A DNA stretch of 64,000 nt from Ruixingdingia sedimenti (GCF_031432425.1 NZ_JAVKPH010000014.1:1-64000); one strand, 5' to 3'; counted from the first letter of the stretch, positions 9,576 through 18,057 are shown. Numbers and translations: made by a program. The notes: generated by a model from the sequence alone, not told the origin.

Positions 9576-9883
9576 TCGTCTTACCTCCCCGTCCGACGAA
9601 TCCATCACGGCAAAAACGCGGTCTTTCTTTTCGCTGGCACCCCCCGCCCCTTCCCTGTCGGGAATGCGGCGTCGGTCACGCCGCCACGGGCCCGGGGGCC
9701 GCTGACGGGATCGGCCGGCATCGGACATGCCGGGCCGAAGGGGCCCGGTCCTCCGCCGGATGGGGGCCGGATCCGACCGCGCCGCGCCGTCATACTGGCA
9801 CCCCCGCGCCAAGGTGACAACCGTCCGATACGCGCCCGGCGCCGGTCCTGTGACGATGGCGGCCGGCCCGGGGTGCGCACCGT
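9576..9883. other. Intergenic region between the regulator and ribB
   Basis: This stretch follows ribB on the minus strand and precedes the regulator. It contains a short GC hairpin, CCGGGCC-GAAGG-GGCCCGG at 9730-9748, that may slow or end transcription from ribB, although no T run follows. A clear copy of the TGTC palindrome is not present. No gene is supported. Confidence 0.4.
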
Positions 9884-10576
9884 TCAGGCGGCGTGGGTCA
9901 TGCCCTGCCTTTCCTCCCCTTCCTGCCGGTGGCGCCAGGCGATCAGTTCCGCCACGGTCACGAAGACCAGCCCGTGCCGGGCGGCGAAATCGGTCAGCTG
10001 CGGCCCGCGCATCATGCTGCCGTCGTCGTTCACCAGTTCGCCCAGTACACCGGCGGCAAAGCGGCCGGCGAGGCGGGCCAGATCCACCGCCGCCTCGGTA
10101 TGGCCCGGCCGTTCCAGCACGCCGCCGGGGCGTGCGCGCAGGGGAAAGACATGGCCCGGGCGGCGCAGGTCCGAAGCCGCGGCGGCGGGGTCGGCCAGCG
10201 TGCGGAAGGTGCGCAGCCGGTCGGCGGCGGACACGCCGGTGCCGGTCGCCCGCGCGTCGCAGGTGATGGTGTAGGCGGTGGCGTTCGGATCCTCGTTCGT
10301 GCCGGTCATCGGCGGCAGGGCCAGCGCATCGGCCCGCGCGCCCTCGATCGCGACGCACAGGATGCCGGTCGTATGCCGCACCATGAAGGCGACCTCCGGT
10401 TCCCCCATGGCATCGGCGGCGCCGATCAGGTCGCCCTCGTTTTCGCGGTCGGCATCGTCGGCCACCACCACCGGGCGGCCAAGCGCGATCTGGCGGATGG
10501 CCTCGGCCACGCGGGCCTGGGCTTCGGGGCTGTCCGGGGTGTCGTGCTGCACGGAAACGTCCTCCCTCGGGGTCAT
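9884..10576 (-). CDS. ribB: 3,4-dihydroxy-2-butanone 4-phosphate synthase (RibB)
   Basis: RibB converts ribulose 5-phosphate to 3,4-dihydroxy-2-butanone 4-phosphate plus formate, a committed step of riboflavin synthesis. The active-site acidic loop is clear (VVVADDADRENEGDLIGAAD), followed by VRHTTGILCVA, and later the RPGHVFPLRARPGGVLERPG and HTEAAVDLARLAG motifs. At up to 230 residues it is RibB alone, without the GTP cyclohydrolase II domain. The ATG at 10576 overlaps the flavin reductase stop (ATGA), but a GTG at 10552 has the better ribosome site (GAGGGAGGAC) and may be the true start. Its place after a flavin reductase suggests it boosts FMN supply for the flavin monooxygenases of the island. 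Confidence 0.92.
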   Translation of the reverse strand: MTPREDVSVQHDTPDSPEAQARVAEAIRQIALGRPVVVADDADRENEGDLIGAADAMGEPEVAFMVRHTTGILCVAIEGARADALALPPMTGTNEDPNATAYTITCDARATGTGVSAADRLRTFRTLADPAAAASDLRRPGHVFPLRARPGGVLERPGHTEAAVDLARLAGRFAAGVLGELVNDDGSMMRGPQLTDFAARHGLVFVTVAELIAWRHRQEGEERQGMTHAA

Positions 10577-11139
10577 CGCCGGCCAGCCGTCACGACATCG
10601 CCCCGGCGGTGCAGGCCGGGGTCCACCTCGAACCGGGCAGGGGCGCCGTTGATCCAGATCAGCGGGTCGGTGCTGTCCAGCCGGGGCGAGATGCGGATAT
10701 CCTCGATCCGGCCGAAGAACACCGTATGGGTGCCGTAGTCGTGGCTTTCGTCGATCCGGCAGAACAGGTTGGCGATGGCGCTGTCCAGATAGGGCAGGCC
10801 GCGCAGGCCCGGCCGCCATTCCGGCGAGGCGAACCGCGCCGCCCGCATCCGGCTGTGGCAGAACAGGTCCAGCATCTCCATCTGGCCGTTGTGGATCATG
10901 TTGAGGCAGAACGTCCGGCTGCGCATCAGCACCGGATGCGACGATGCCGTGCGGTTGATCGCCACCATCATCGAGGGCGGATCCATCGACAGGGAATTGG
11001 CGCTGGTGACGGCCATGCCGTGATAGCTGCCATCCTCGTCGCGCGTGGTCATCAGCGACACGCTGATGGCAGAGGCCCGCATGCTCTGGCGCAACTTCTC
11101 GGCGAATGCGGGGGGGTCGGTGCCGATCGTCACGCCCAT
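10573..11139 (-). CDS. Flavin reductase-like, FMN-binding split-barrel protein (paralogue 1)
   Basis: The 188-residue protein belongs to the flavin reductase family (HpaC/NtaB-like) that uses NAD(P)H to make free FMNH2 or FADH2 for two-component monooxygenases. Typical segments are ISVSLMTTRDEDGSYHGMAV, TSANSLSMDPPSMMVAINR, and near the end SHDYGTHTVFFGRI. The start at 11139 (MGVTIGTD) is preceded by AAGGAG. It is the first gene of a two-gene minus-strand operon with ribB, and its promoter region contains one of the island's palindromes. The likely clients are the luciferase-like enzymes at 18058 and 33597. A paralogue sits at 41972. Confidence 0.88.
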   Translation of the reverse strand: MGVTIGTDPPAFAEKLRQSMRASAISVSLMTTRDEDGSYHGMAVTSANSLSMDPPSMMVAINRTASSHPVLMRSRTFCLNMIHNGQMEMLDLFCHSRMRAARFASPEWRPGLRGLPYLDSAIANLFCRIDESHDYGTHTVFFGRIEDIRISPRLDSTDPLIWINGAPARFEVDPGLHRRGDVVTAGRR

Positions 11140-11258
11140 CCTGCTGGCTCCTTGGATTTGACGGGCGTCTTTCGTCGCCGCCCTTCTTCCCTTTCGGGAT
11201 AGCCCCCCGTCCGACCCCGAAACAGTGGAGCAAATGCGCCAGCCTGACCGCACGCCGC

Positions 11259-11274
11259 AGTCTCACGAGAGACA
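11259..11274. promoter_or_regulatory. Island operator site 1: AGTCTC-ACGA-GAGACA
   Basis: An inverted repeat lies between the divergent flavin reductase-ribB operon (119 bp from its start) and the MDR dehydrogenase gene (80 bp from its start). The right half GAGACA is perfect and the left half differs from TGTCTC at one base. It matches the recurrent island palindrome in arrangement and spacing. Confidence 0.55.
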
Positions 11275-11354
11275 GTTGATCGGGCGGGATGCTGTGCCGC
11301 AGGCTTGCCCACAACCGCCGGTCCCGACGCGGGACCTGCAAGAGGGAGGATGGA

Positions 11355-12428
11355 ATGAAGGCCCTGAGGTTCCACGCGGCGCGCGACCTGCGCCTGGAAG
11401 AGATCGACGACCCCGCAGAGCCGGGCCCCGACCAGGTGGTGATCCGGAACCGTTTCTGCGGCATCTGCGGCACGGACCTGCACGAATACACCTATGGCCC
11501 GATCTTCATCCCGAAAGAGATCCAGAATGCCTCCGGCGGCGGGGTGCCGCAGGTGCTGGGCCATGAATTCGGCGGCGTGGTGACGAAGGTCGGCCGCGAC
11601 GTCCGGCATGTGAAGCCCGGCGACCGGGTGGCGGTGATGCCCCATATCATGCCCCGCAGCGGCGACTACTACGCCGACCGGGCGATGTTCCAGATGTCTG
11701 AAAACCTGTCGATCGCCGGGCTCAGCTGGATCGGCGGCGGCATGGCCGAAGCCGCGCTTCTGAACGGCTACAACGTCGAGAAAATGCCCGACGACCTGAG
11801 CGACGAGGATGCGGCGCTGGTCGAGCCGACCGCCGTGGCGGTCAGGGCGGTGGACAAATCCGGGTTGCGGGCGGGGGATTCGGTGCTGATCACCGGGGCC
11901 GGGCCCATCGGCCTTCTGACGCTGTTCGCCGCGCGGGCGGCCGGGGCGGCGCAACTGTTCATCTCTGACGTGAACGACACGCGGCTGGCCATCGCCCGCC
12001 GGCTGATGCCGGAGGCGATCACCCTCAACCCCCGCACCGATGATGTGGCCGCCCGCGTCCGCGCGGCGACCGAAGGGGGCGTGGGCTGCGACGTGGCCAT
12101 CGAATGCGTGGGCAACGGCGCGGCGCTGAACGCCTGCGTGGATGCGGTGCGCAAGCGCGGGGTCGTGGTGCAACTGGGGATTCATCCGGGCGAAGCGGCG
12201 GTCGACTGGTTCACCGTCACCTTCAAGGACATGGAGATCCGGGGGTCCTGGTGCTACGACACCTTCGACTGGCCGCGGGTGATGCGCCTCATCGCATCCG
12301 GCCGCATTCCGGCGGGCAGGATCGTCACCCGCACCGTGCCCCTGTCCAGCGCGGTGGCCGAGGGGTTCGATGCGCTGCTCGATCCCGCGGGCAGCCATCT
12401 GAAGATCCTGATCGACCTGACGGCCTGA
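11355..12428 (+). CDS. Zinc-type MDR alcohol dehydrogenase, (R,R)-butanediol/threonine dehydrogenase-like (paralogue 1)
   Basis: This 357-residue medium-chain dehydrogenase oxidises a secondary alcohol or polyol with NAD(P). Catalytic zinc ligands are visible as C38 (FCGICGTDLHEY) and H70-E71 (VLGHEFGG). The nucleotide fold is VLITGAGPIGLLTLFAARAA, followed by an Asp (FISDVN) that suggests NAD preference. The lobe that normally carries four cysteines for the structural zinc has none (MPHIMPRSGDYYADRAMFQM). The start is backed by GGGAGGATGGA just upstream. A close paralogue is at 16734. The exact substrate is unknown; butanediol dehydrogenase is the nearest named family by eye. Confidence 0.85.
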   Translation: MKALRFHAARDLRLEEIDDPAEPGPDQVVIRNRFCGICGTDLHEYTYGPIFIPKEIQNASGGGVPQVLGHEFGGVVTKVGRDVRHVKPGDRVAVMPHIMPRSGDYYADRAMFQMSENLSIAGLSWIGGGMAEAALLNGYNVEKMPDDLSDEDAALVEPTAVAVRAVDKSGLRAGDSVLITGAGPIGLLTLFAARAAGAAQLFISDVNDTRLAIARRLMPEAITLNPRTDDVAARVRAATEGGVGCDVAIECVGNGAALNACVDAVRKRGVVVQLGIHPGEAAVDWFTVTFKDMEIRGSWCYDTFDWPRVMRLIASGRIPAGRIVTRTVPLSSAVAEGFDALLDPAGSHLKILIDLTA

Positions 12429-12551
12429 ACCCGCCGGGGCTTTCGGGCCCCGGACATGGCGGCGTGCGCTCCCCCCGCCGCCCACCCTCCCCCGCCCGGG
12501 CCCCCGGGCGGGGGATTTTCGTTGCGGCGCCGCCGTCCGCGCATGCGGAAA

Positions 12552-12574
12552 CCCCCGGCCGCGATGGCCGGGGG
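12552..12574 (-). terminator. Hairpin terminator after the sugar-binding protein gene
   Basis: CCCCCGGCC-GCGAT-GGCCGGGGG forms a nine-base-pair stem. Read on the minus strand it follows the stop of the binding protein at 12597 by about 22 bases and is followed by TTTCC. It probably ends that transcript and also lies after the convergent MDR gene. Confidence 0.55.
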
Positions 12575-12596
12575 CGGGGGTGCCTTGCGGTCGGGG

Positions 12597-13571
12597 TCAG
12601 TCGGCCTGGAACTGCGCCACATTGTCGGGATAGACCGGGAACCACGGCGCGCCGTAAAGCTTGTCGGTGCCGCCGTTCCACGGCAGGTCGAACTCGGTCC
12701 AGCCCGCCGCCTTCGGTTCATACCCCGCGCCGATCACCGCGCCGAGCGCGAGGTCCAGCGCGGCCTGCCCCTCGAACGTGACCGAACGGGCGAGCGTGAA
12801 CATGCCGTAGTCCTTGACCGCCTTCAGCCCGTCGGAAATGCCGTCGATGGCCACGACCTTGATCCGGTCGTTGGTCAGGCCCTTGGCGCGGATCGCCTCG
12901 ATGGCGCCGAGGCCCATCTCGTCGTTCTGGGCGATAACGCCGTCGATCCCGTCGCCGTAGAGCGACAGCCAGTTTTCCATCACCGCCAGCCCCTCGGCGC
13001 GCGACCAGTTGCCGGTCTTGGAGGCGAGGACCTTGATTTCGGGATGGTTGGCCAGCGCCTCGTCGATGCCCTTGCGGCGGTTGATCTGGGGCGAGTTGCC
13101 GATCGGCCCTTCGATGATCACCACATTGCCCTTGCCGTCCAGCCGCTTGGCCATCTCTTCGCCGATCAGCCTGCCGGCCTCGACATCCGAGGGGCCGATA
13201 TAGGCGTTGAAGTCGTCGCCCGCGGCGCCGGTGACGGCGGTGATCACGGGGATGCCCGCCGCGCGGGCGCGCTGGATCGGGGCGACGGCGGCGTCCTGGT
13301 CGATGGGCGCAAAGATCACCGCGTCGAACTGCTGGGTGATCAGCGTGTCCATCTGGTTGGCCTGCACCACCGCGTCGAAACGACCGTCCAGCACGGTCAG
13401 CTTGACGGTGCCGTCGACGACCATCGGATGCGTGTCCATCGCCTTGGTCAGCAGCGACATGTATTCGGACAGGCCGAACAGCATGACGCCGACCCGGTAT
13501 TCCGTTTCGGCAAATGCCGCCGTCCCGGACAGAAGCGTGGCCGTGACCGCCGCGCTGACAAGTTTCTTCAT
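12597..13571 (-). CDS. Periplasmic sugar-binding protein, RbsB/Peripla_BP_4 type (stand-alone, paralogue 1)
   Basis: The 324-residue protein starts MKKLVSAAVTATLLSGTAAF and has a Sec signal peptide with probable cleavage after AFA. The two-lobed type I binding-protein fold is recognisable from the sequence order YRVGVMLFGLSEYM, QQFDAVIFAPIDQDAA, GIPVITAV, NVVIIEGPIGNSPQ, GVIAQNDEMGLGAIEAIRA and VVAIDGISDG. It delivers a sugar-like ligand to an ABC importer. No ATPase or permease gene adjoins it. Its close relative at 20328 is also stand-alone, so both probably use the ATPase-permease pair at 44730-47229. The ATG at 13571 is preceded by GGGAGGAACCG. Confidence 0.88.
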   Translation of the reverse strand: MKKLVSAAVTATLLSGTAAFAETEYRVGVMLFGLSEYMSLLTKAMDTHPMVVDGTVKLTVLDGRFDAVVQANQMDTLITQQFDAVIFAPIDQDAAVAPIQRARAAGIPVITAVTGAAGDDFNAYIGPSDVEAGRLIGEEMAKRLDGKGNVVIIEGPIGNSPQINRRKGIDEALANHPEIKVLASKTGNWSRAEGLAVMENWLSLYGDGIDGVIAQNDEMGLGAIEAIRAKGLTNDRIKVVAIDGISDGLKAVKDYGMFTLARSVTFEGQAALDLALGAVIGAGYEPKAAGWTEFDLPWNGGTDKLYGAPWFPVYPDNVAQFQAD

Positions 13572-13970
13572 CGGTTCCTCCCTGAAATTTCGCCGTCCGG
13601 TGGTGGGCAGGGCCGGTATTCCCGGCGGCGCCGCCGGCCAAGGCCCGTTGCGGAAACCACCCGGTTCGGTCCCTGAAACCTTAGTCCTGCATGCCCCTTG
13701 CCGGCAGTGGGTCATCTGCGTCATCGGCGAGACATCCGGGGGTCTCAGCGCAACAGTGCCGCGGACAAGGACCTTGGGATGATCGCTATTCCGCCCTTCC
13801 GCCGGGCTGGCGAAGGCGCGCGCCTTCGCCACAGCGATACGTGTTTCGCTGGCCGGGCCGGGTTGCCCGGCATCTCCGCCCCTGATGGCACCGCCGCGCG
13901 ACGGGCGGGGGAAACGCAGTGCGTTTCCTTACCCTGCGCGGCCAGATCACGGGCTGAATGTCGATCCGCC
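13572..13970. other. Intergenic region upstream of the binding protein, with repeat copy A
   Basis: The first half is the promoter region of the minus-strand binding protein gene. It includes a single half-site GAGACA near 13731 but no full palindrome of the island type. The second half (about 13796-13965) is copy A of the four-member structured repeat. No gene is supported. Confidence 0.5.
13796..13965 (-). repeat. Structured intergenic repeat, copy A (short form)
   Basis: In the direction of the preceding gene (minus strand, stop at 13971) the element begins with GGCCGCGCAGGGTAA and the palindrome GGAAACGC-ACT-GCGTTTCC, then CCCGCCCGTCGCGCGG and GGTGCCATC, and ends with GGCGAAGGCGCGCGCCTTCG. 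The middle section with the long GCCAGCGCC/GGCGCTGGC hairpin found in copies B-D is missing. It starts right after the stop codon of the DUF1185 gene. Confidence 0.75.
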
Positions 13971-14552
13971 CTAGCGCAGCCCGTCCAGCCCCTTGGCATC
14001 CTCTTTCAGCAGCCCGCCGAGGCGCGAATGCACCCGCCCGCCGGTGCCCATCACCAGCGCGAACAGGATCTCGTCGGGGCGGGGGGCGTCCTGGATGCCG
14101 ATCTCGATGCTGTTGAAATGGCTGCGCACGAAAGAGGCGTGGATGTAGTGCACCGGCACCATCAGCCGGTAGCCCGCCACCGCCACCGCCTTGTTGGCGG
14201 GAACCATCGCCCTGGGCTGGCCCAGCACCTCGCGCATGGCCCAGCCCCCGGCCTCGTGCCAGACGGCGCCGTGTTCCATCTCGCCGTTCAGGCCCACGAT
14301 GGCAGCCTTGGAATAGACCTCGATCCGGTCGCGCCCGCCGAGGGTATCGACCAGTTCCTCGGCCAGTTCGCGGCCCAGGGCGCGCAGTTCGGCCATGAAG
14401 GGCATCAGGTCGGGTTCATACCGGCCGGCGAAGGGATTGGCGATCACCGCGCTGGCGGCGGCCAGTTTCAGCGGGCGTTCGGGCGGGGGGCCGAATTCGT
14501 GGAAGGTGGTCTCGACGGTCAGGGCGCGTTTGCGGATCGTCACGAGCGACAT
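13971..14552 (-). CDS. Amino-acid-synthesis family protein (AA_synth, DUF1185)
   Basis: The 193-residue soluble protein matches the DUF1185/AA_synth family by its opening MSLVTIRKRALTVETTFHEF and the segments ASAVIANPFAGRYEPDLMPF, EVYSKAAIVGLNGEMEHGA, and a C-terminal domain with HSRLGGLLKEDA. The biochemical role of the family is not established; the fold is chorismate-mutase-like according to general family knowledge. It lies directly downstream of a 3-hydroxyisobutyrate-dehydrogenase-like gene with a 10-nt gap, so the two form an operon and may act in the same pathway. The stop codon lies at the edge of repeat copy A. Confidence 0.75.
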   Translation of the reverse strand: MSLVTIRKRALTVETTFHEFGPPPERPLKLAAASAVIANPFAGRYEPDLMPFMAELRALGRELAEELVDTLGGRDRIEVYSKAAIVGLNGEMEHGAVWHEAGGWAMREVLGQPRAMVPANKAVAVAGYRLMVPVHYIHASFVRSHFNSIEIGIQDAPRPDEILFALVMGTGGRVHSRLGGLLKEDAKGLDGLR

Positions 14553-14562
14553 GGTGTTTTCC

Positions 14563-15477
14563 TCAGTTCCCGGTCGTGCCCGCCTGCGGGCGGCGCGCGA
14601 TGTATCGGTGGATTTCGGTGTTGTCGGCGGCCGGGGGCAGGGCGGCCGCAGCCTCCTGCCACAGCGCGGCGCAGAGCGAGAGTTGCGGCGCGGCAAAACC
14701 CGTCAGCGCCTGAAGCGCGTCGGCGGTGGCCAGATCCTTGGCCTGAAGCCGCAGGGCAAAGCCGCCGGCATAGCTGCCGGGCAGGATGAACTGTTTCACC
14801 TTGGTCTCGGTCGCCACGTTGCGCCCGGATGCGGCGTTCAGCACATCGGCAAAGACCGCAAGGTCGAGCCCCATTGCCTGCGCGATGCCCAACGCCTCCG
14901 ACGCGGCCAGAAGGCCCGCGGCATAGACATAGTTGTTCAGCGCCTTCATCGCATGGGCGGCGCCGGTCTGCCCGGCGGGGATCAGCACCTTGCCCATGGC
15001 GGACAGCAGCGGGCGCAGGGGGGCCAGCCCCGCCGCATCGGTGCCGACCATGATCGACAGATCGCCGGTTTCCGCCTTGGCCACGGCGCCCGAAACCGGC
15101 GCGTCCACCAGCGCGATCCCCCTTTCCGCCAGTTCGGCCGCCAGCGCGATCGTGTCGGCGGGGTTGGATGACCCCATGTCGATCACCACCGCCCCCGGGC
15201 GCAGCACCTGCGCCAGCCCCGGCTGGCCGGGCGCGCCGCGGATCACCGCATTGGTGATCGGGCTGTTCGGCAGCATCGTGATCACCAAGTCGCAATCCGC
15301 CAGCGCGGCCGGATCGGCGGCGCGCGACAGCCCCCTGCCCCAGGCGGGATGGCCGGCGAGGCGGCGGAACGGCGCCTCCTCCCGGTCCAGCGCGCGGATT
15401 TCGAACCCCGGCGCACGGGCGAGATTTTCCAGCATGGGCAGGCCCATCATGCCCAACCCCACGAACCCTATCCGCAT
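14563..15477 (-). CDS. NAD-dependent beta-hydroxyacid dehydrogenase, 3-hydroxyisobutyrate dehydrogenase-like
   Basis: This 304-residue enzyme oxidises a beta-hydroxy acid with NAD(P). The Rossmann motif is MRIGFVGLGMMGLPMLENLA, the substrate-binding loop is LVDAPVSGAVAKAETGDLSI, and the catalytic lysine lies in GAAHAMKALNNYVYA. The length is typical for the family. It is divergent from the LysR regulator at 15572 and is followed by the DUF1185 gene in the same operon, which makes the LysR protein its likely controller. The true substrate is unknown; tartronate semialdehyde reductase-type activity is an equal possibility. Confidence 0.85.
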   Translation of the reverse strand: MRIGFVGLGMMGLPMLENLARAPGFEIRALDREEAPFRRLAGHPAWGRGLSRAADPAALADCDLVITMLPNSPITNAVIRGAPGQPGLAQVLRPGAVVIDMGSSNPADTIALAAELAERGIALVDAPVSGAVAKAETGDLSIMVGTDAAGLAPLRPLLSAMGKVLIPAGQTGAAHAMKALNNYVYAAGLLAASEALGIAQAMGLDLAVFADVLNAASGRNVATETKVKQFILPGSYAGGFALRLQAKDLATADALQALTGFAAPQLSLCAALWQEAAAALPPAADNTEIHRYIARRPQAGTTGN

Positions 15478-15542
15478 GTGTCCTCCTGTCCTGCGTCGGG
15501 GCGGAGCATAGGGATTGACGCGGGCCGGCGCATATGCCGATG

Positions 15543-15553
15543 TGATCGGATCA
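15543..15553. promoter_or_regulatory. Possible LysR operator, TGATC-G-GATCA
   Basis: An 11-bp palindrome lies in the 94-bp gap between the divergent dehydrogenase and LysR genes, 19 bp before the LysR start. LysR-type regulators usually bind such divergent regions, but the short palindrome may be chance. Confidence 0.3.
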
Positions 15554-15571
15554 ATAACAGATGGTTATGGC

Positions 15572-16468
15572 ATGCGCTTCAAGCTGCGGCAGATGGAGGT
15601 GTTCCGCGCGGTGATCCTGACCGGCTCCATGTCCGGGGCGGCGCGGATGCTGAACATCTCGCAGCCCGCGATCAGCCGGGTCGTGGCCCATACCGAACAA
15701 AGCCTGGGCCTGCGCCTGTTCGAACGGGCCAGCGGCCGTCTGGTGCCCACGGCAGAGGCGCAGTTGCTGATCGGCGAGGTCGAAAAGCTTTACCAGGGTG
15801 CGCTTCGGATCGACGATTTCGCCCGCGAACTGGCCCGAAGGCCGGGCGGCACGCAGACCATCGCGGCCAGCCCCAGTCTGGCGATCCACGCCATTCCGGC
15901 GGTGATCGCGCGGTTCCTGACGGCCCATCCGCAGGTGCATGTCAGCTATCACACGACGCTTCTGGCCGACATGGCGCGCGAACTGGTGTCGCGGCGGGCG
16001 AACCTCGCGATCTCCGTCCTGCCGGTCGAGGATCCGGGGATCACCTGCGAGCCGCTCGGCACCCGGCGGATGGTCTGCCTGATCCCGGCGGGGCATCCGC
16101 TGGCGGGGCGGCCGCAGGTCGCGCTGGCAGAGGTCGCGGCGGAACCCTTGGTGATGTACGACCGCACCATCCCCTTCGGCCGCATCATCGCCGCCGAATT
16201 CGAAAAGGCCGGTGTCGCGCCCCGGATCGTGATGGAGGTGCCGCGGGGCGAACTGGCCATCGCCATGGTGCGCGCGGGGATCGGGCTGGCCATCGTCGAC
16301 GAATTCGCGGTCGAGGGCGGCGCACCCCCCGGCACCGCCGTCGCCGCGATCGCAGAGCCGATCCGCATCACCCTGTCGCTGTTGCAGTCGCGCTATGGCC
16401 CGCCCGACGGACAGAACGCGCGGGTGTTCATCGACATGCTGAAGGCACGGTTCCGCAAGGCGGGGTGA
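15572..16468 (+). CDS. LysR-family transcriptional regulator
   Basis: The 298-residue protein starts MRFKLRQMEVFRAVILTGSM and has the N-terminal LysR helix-turn-helix (SGAARMLNISQPAISRVVAH, then GLRLFERASGRL) followed by a two-lobed effector domain (ASPSLAIHAIPAVIARFL, ISVLPVEDPGI, AMVRAGIGLAIVDEFA). An in-frame ATG at 15515 exists, but the family N-terminus begins at 15572. It is divergent from the 3-hydroxyisobutyrate-dehydrogenase-like gene and probably controls that operon. The gene is followed at once by repeat copy B. Confidence 0.9.
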   Translation: MRFKLRQMEVFRAVILTGSMSGAARMLNISQPAISRVVAHTEQSLGLRLFERASGRLVPTAEAQLLIGEVEKLYQGALRIDDFARELARRPGGTQTIAASPSLAIHAIPAVIARFLTAHPQVHVSYHTTLLADMARELVSRRANLAISVLPVEDPGITCEPLGTRRMVCLIPAGHPLAGRPQVALAEVAAEPLVMYDRTIPFGRIIAAEFEKAGVAPRIVMEVPRGELAIAMVRAGIGLAIVDEFAVEGGAPPGTAVAAIAEPIRITLSLLQSRYGPPDGQNARVFIDMLKARFRKAG

Positions 16469-16494
16469 GATGGGCCGTGACCGGATCGGTACTC

Positions 16495-16715
16495 CTGCCA
16501 CCGTTCTGGCCGGGCGGGATGAGGAAACGCATCGCGTTTCCCCCGCCCGTGCGCGCGGGGGTGACACTGGAGACGGTGATGTCAGGAAACCCGGTCAGGC
16601 CAGCGCCCGCCATGGGCGGGGCGGGCGTTGGCCGGGGGCTTGGGGCCCCCGGCCGGACAAGTGGCACCGGCAGGATATGGCAAAGGCACGCGCCTTCGCC
16701 AGACAGAGCGACAGG
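16495..16715 (+). repeat. Structured intergenic repeat, copy B
   Basis: This copy follows the LysR stop (16468) in the same direction. It shows TGGCCGGGCGGGATGA, the palindrome GGAAACGC-ATC-GCGTTTCC (16523-16541), CCCGCCCGTGCGCGCGG, then the CAGCGCCCGCC...GGCGGGCGTTGG and GGCCGGGGGC...GCCCCCGGCC hairpins, and ends with the degenerate AAAGGCACGCGCCTTCGCC. It is the only copy on the plus strand, and the only one after a plus-strand gene. Confidence 0.8.
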
Positions 16716-16733
16716 TTGAACCCAGCCCCGTCC

Positions 16734-17807
16734 TCAGGCCCCGAGGTCGATCAGGATCTTCAGTTGCGTCCCCGCCGGATCCAGAAGCGCGTCGAACCCC
16801 TGGCCCACCGCATCGTCCAAGCCCACCGTGCGGGTGACGATCTGGCGGGCGGGGATCAGGCCCGCATCCAGAAGCCGGATCGTGCGCGGCCACAGATGCG
16901 TCGGATAGGCCCAGGACCCCCGGATGTCGATGTCCTTGAAGGTGACGGTGAACCAGTTGACCGCCGCCTCGCCCGGATGCAGCCCGACCTGCACCACGAC
17001 CCCGCGCTTGCGCACCGCATCCACGCAGGTGTTCAGCGCCGCACCGTTGCCCACGCATTCGATGGCCACGTCGCAGCCCACGCCGCCTTCGGTCGCGGCA
17101 CGGACCGCCGCGCCCACATCCGCCGCGCGCGGGTCGAGGGTGACGATCCAGGGCATGATCCCCCGCGCCAGCGCCAGCCGGGTCGGGTTGACGTCCGACA
17201 GGAACACCTGCGCCGCCCCGGCGGCCCGCGCCGCCATCGCCGCCAGAAGCCCGATCGGCCCCGCCCCGGTGACGAGGACCGAATTGCCCGCCGCAATCCC
17301 CGCCCGGTCGCAGGCATAGACCGCGACGGCGGTCGGTTCGACCAGCGCCGCGTCCTGATCGCTGAGGCTGTCGGGAATGGCCGCCACGTTGTAGCCGTTC
17401 AGCAGCGCCCGTTCAGCCATGCCGCCGCCGATCCAGCTGAGACCGGCCAAGGCGATCTGGTCGGACAGGTGGAAAAGCCCCCGGTCGGCATAGAATTCGG
17501 CCGCGCGGGGCATGACCAGCGGCTGCACCGAAACCCGGTCGCCTTCCTTCACATGGCGGATGTCGCGGCCGGCCTTCAGCACCACGCCGCCGAATTCATG
17601 GCCCAGAACCTGCGGCGCATGCGCGCCGGTGAAAGGGTGCGGGTCCTTCGGGATCAGGATCGGGCCATAGGCATATTCGTGCAGATCGGTGCCGCAGATG
17701 CCGCAAAAGCGGTTCTGGATCACCACCTGATCGGGCGCGGGATCGGCCGGTTCGGCGATCTCTTCCAGAACGAGCGTCCTTGCCGCGTGGAAACGCAGGG
17801 CTTTCAT
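16734..17807 (-). CDS. Zinc-type MDR alcohol dehydrogenase, (R,R)-butanediol/threonine dehydrogenase-like (paralogue 2)
   Basis: This 357-residue enzyme is very close to the one at 11355, with the same length, the same opening MKALRFHAAR, catalytic FCGICGTDLHEYAYGP and VLGHEFGGVV, and the nucleotide motif VLVTGAGPIGLLAAMAARAA. It too lacks the four cysteines of the structural zinc lobe (VQPLVMPRAAEFYADRGLFH). The ATG at 17807 is preceded by AGGGAGGACATC. It is divergent from the luciferase-like monooxygenase gene, with an island palindrome between them, so the pair is probably co-regulated. The substrate is unknown. Confidence 0.85.
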   Translation of the reverse strand: MKALRFHAARTLVLEEIAEPADPAPDQVVIQNRFCGICGTDLHEYAYGPILIPKDPHPFTGAHAPQVLGHEFGGVVLKAGRDIRHVKEGDRVSVQPLVMPRAAEFYADRGLFHLSDQIALAGLSWIGGGMAERALLNGYNVAAIPDSLSDQDAALVEPTAVAVYACDRAGIAAGNSVLVTGAGPIGLLAAMAARAAGAAQVFLSDVNPTRLALARGIMPWIVTLDPRAADVGAAVRAATEGGVGCDVAIECVGNGAALNTCVDAVRKRGVVVQVGLHPGEAAVNWFTVTFKDIDIRGSWAYPTHLWPRTIRLLDAGLIPARQIVTRTVGLDDAVGQGFDALLDPAGTQLKILIDLGA

Positions 17808-17938
17808 GATGTCCTCCCTTGCTTCCCCTGCGGCTGATGGAACGGGCGGCGCGGGCGGGGGAAGCGCCTGCCGCCGCATCCTTGCCGGATCCGGCCGCGC
17901 CTAGGGCGATCTGGGCCCGCCGCCCCCGCGGCGGCAAT

Positions 17939-17953
17939 TGTCTTTTTGAGACA
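17939..17953. promoter_or_regulatory. Island operator site 2: TGTCTT-TTT-GAGACA
   Basis: The palindrome lies between the divergent MDR gene (131 bp away) and the monooxygenase gene (104 bp away). Both halves fit the island consensus, but the spacer is one base shorter than at most other sites. Confidence 0.6.
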
Positions 17954-18057
17954 GGTCCCCCTGTCCGGCCTGCCGCATCTGACCAGTTCCGGCAGCGGCC
18001 CCCGCGTTGCTACCCAGATCGGCGGAAACCGGGGCTCCAGACCCCAAGGGAGGAACC

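Noticed and set aside
9730..9748. Strong rho-independent terminator after ribB
   Set aside because: A seven-base GC stem exists but no T run follows; reported only as a weak hairpin in the intergenic entry.
7779..10274. 831-codon plus-strand frame across the first AcoR-like gene and ribB
   Set aside because: Rich in Gly, Arg and Gln with no motifs; it is a shadow of the minus-strand genes.
13801..13832. Possible proteins starting MAKARAF... from the structured repeats
   Set aside because: These frames arise from the GAAGGCGCGCGCCTTCG palindrome of the repeat, occur at several copies in different contexts, and have no own ribosome site.
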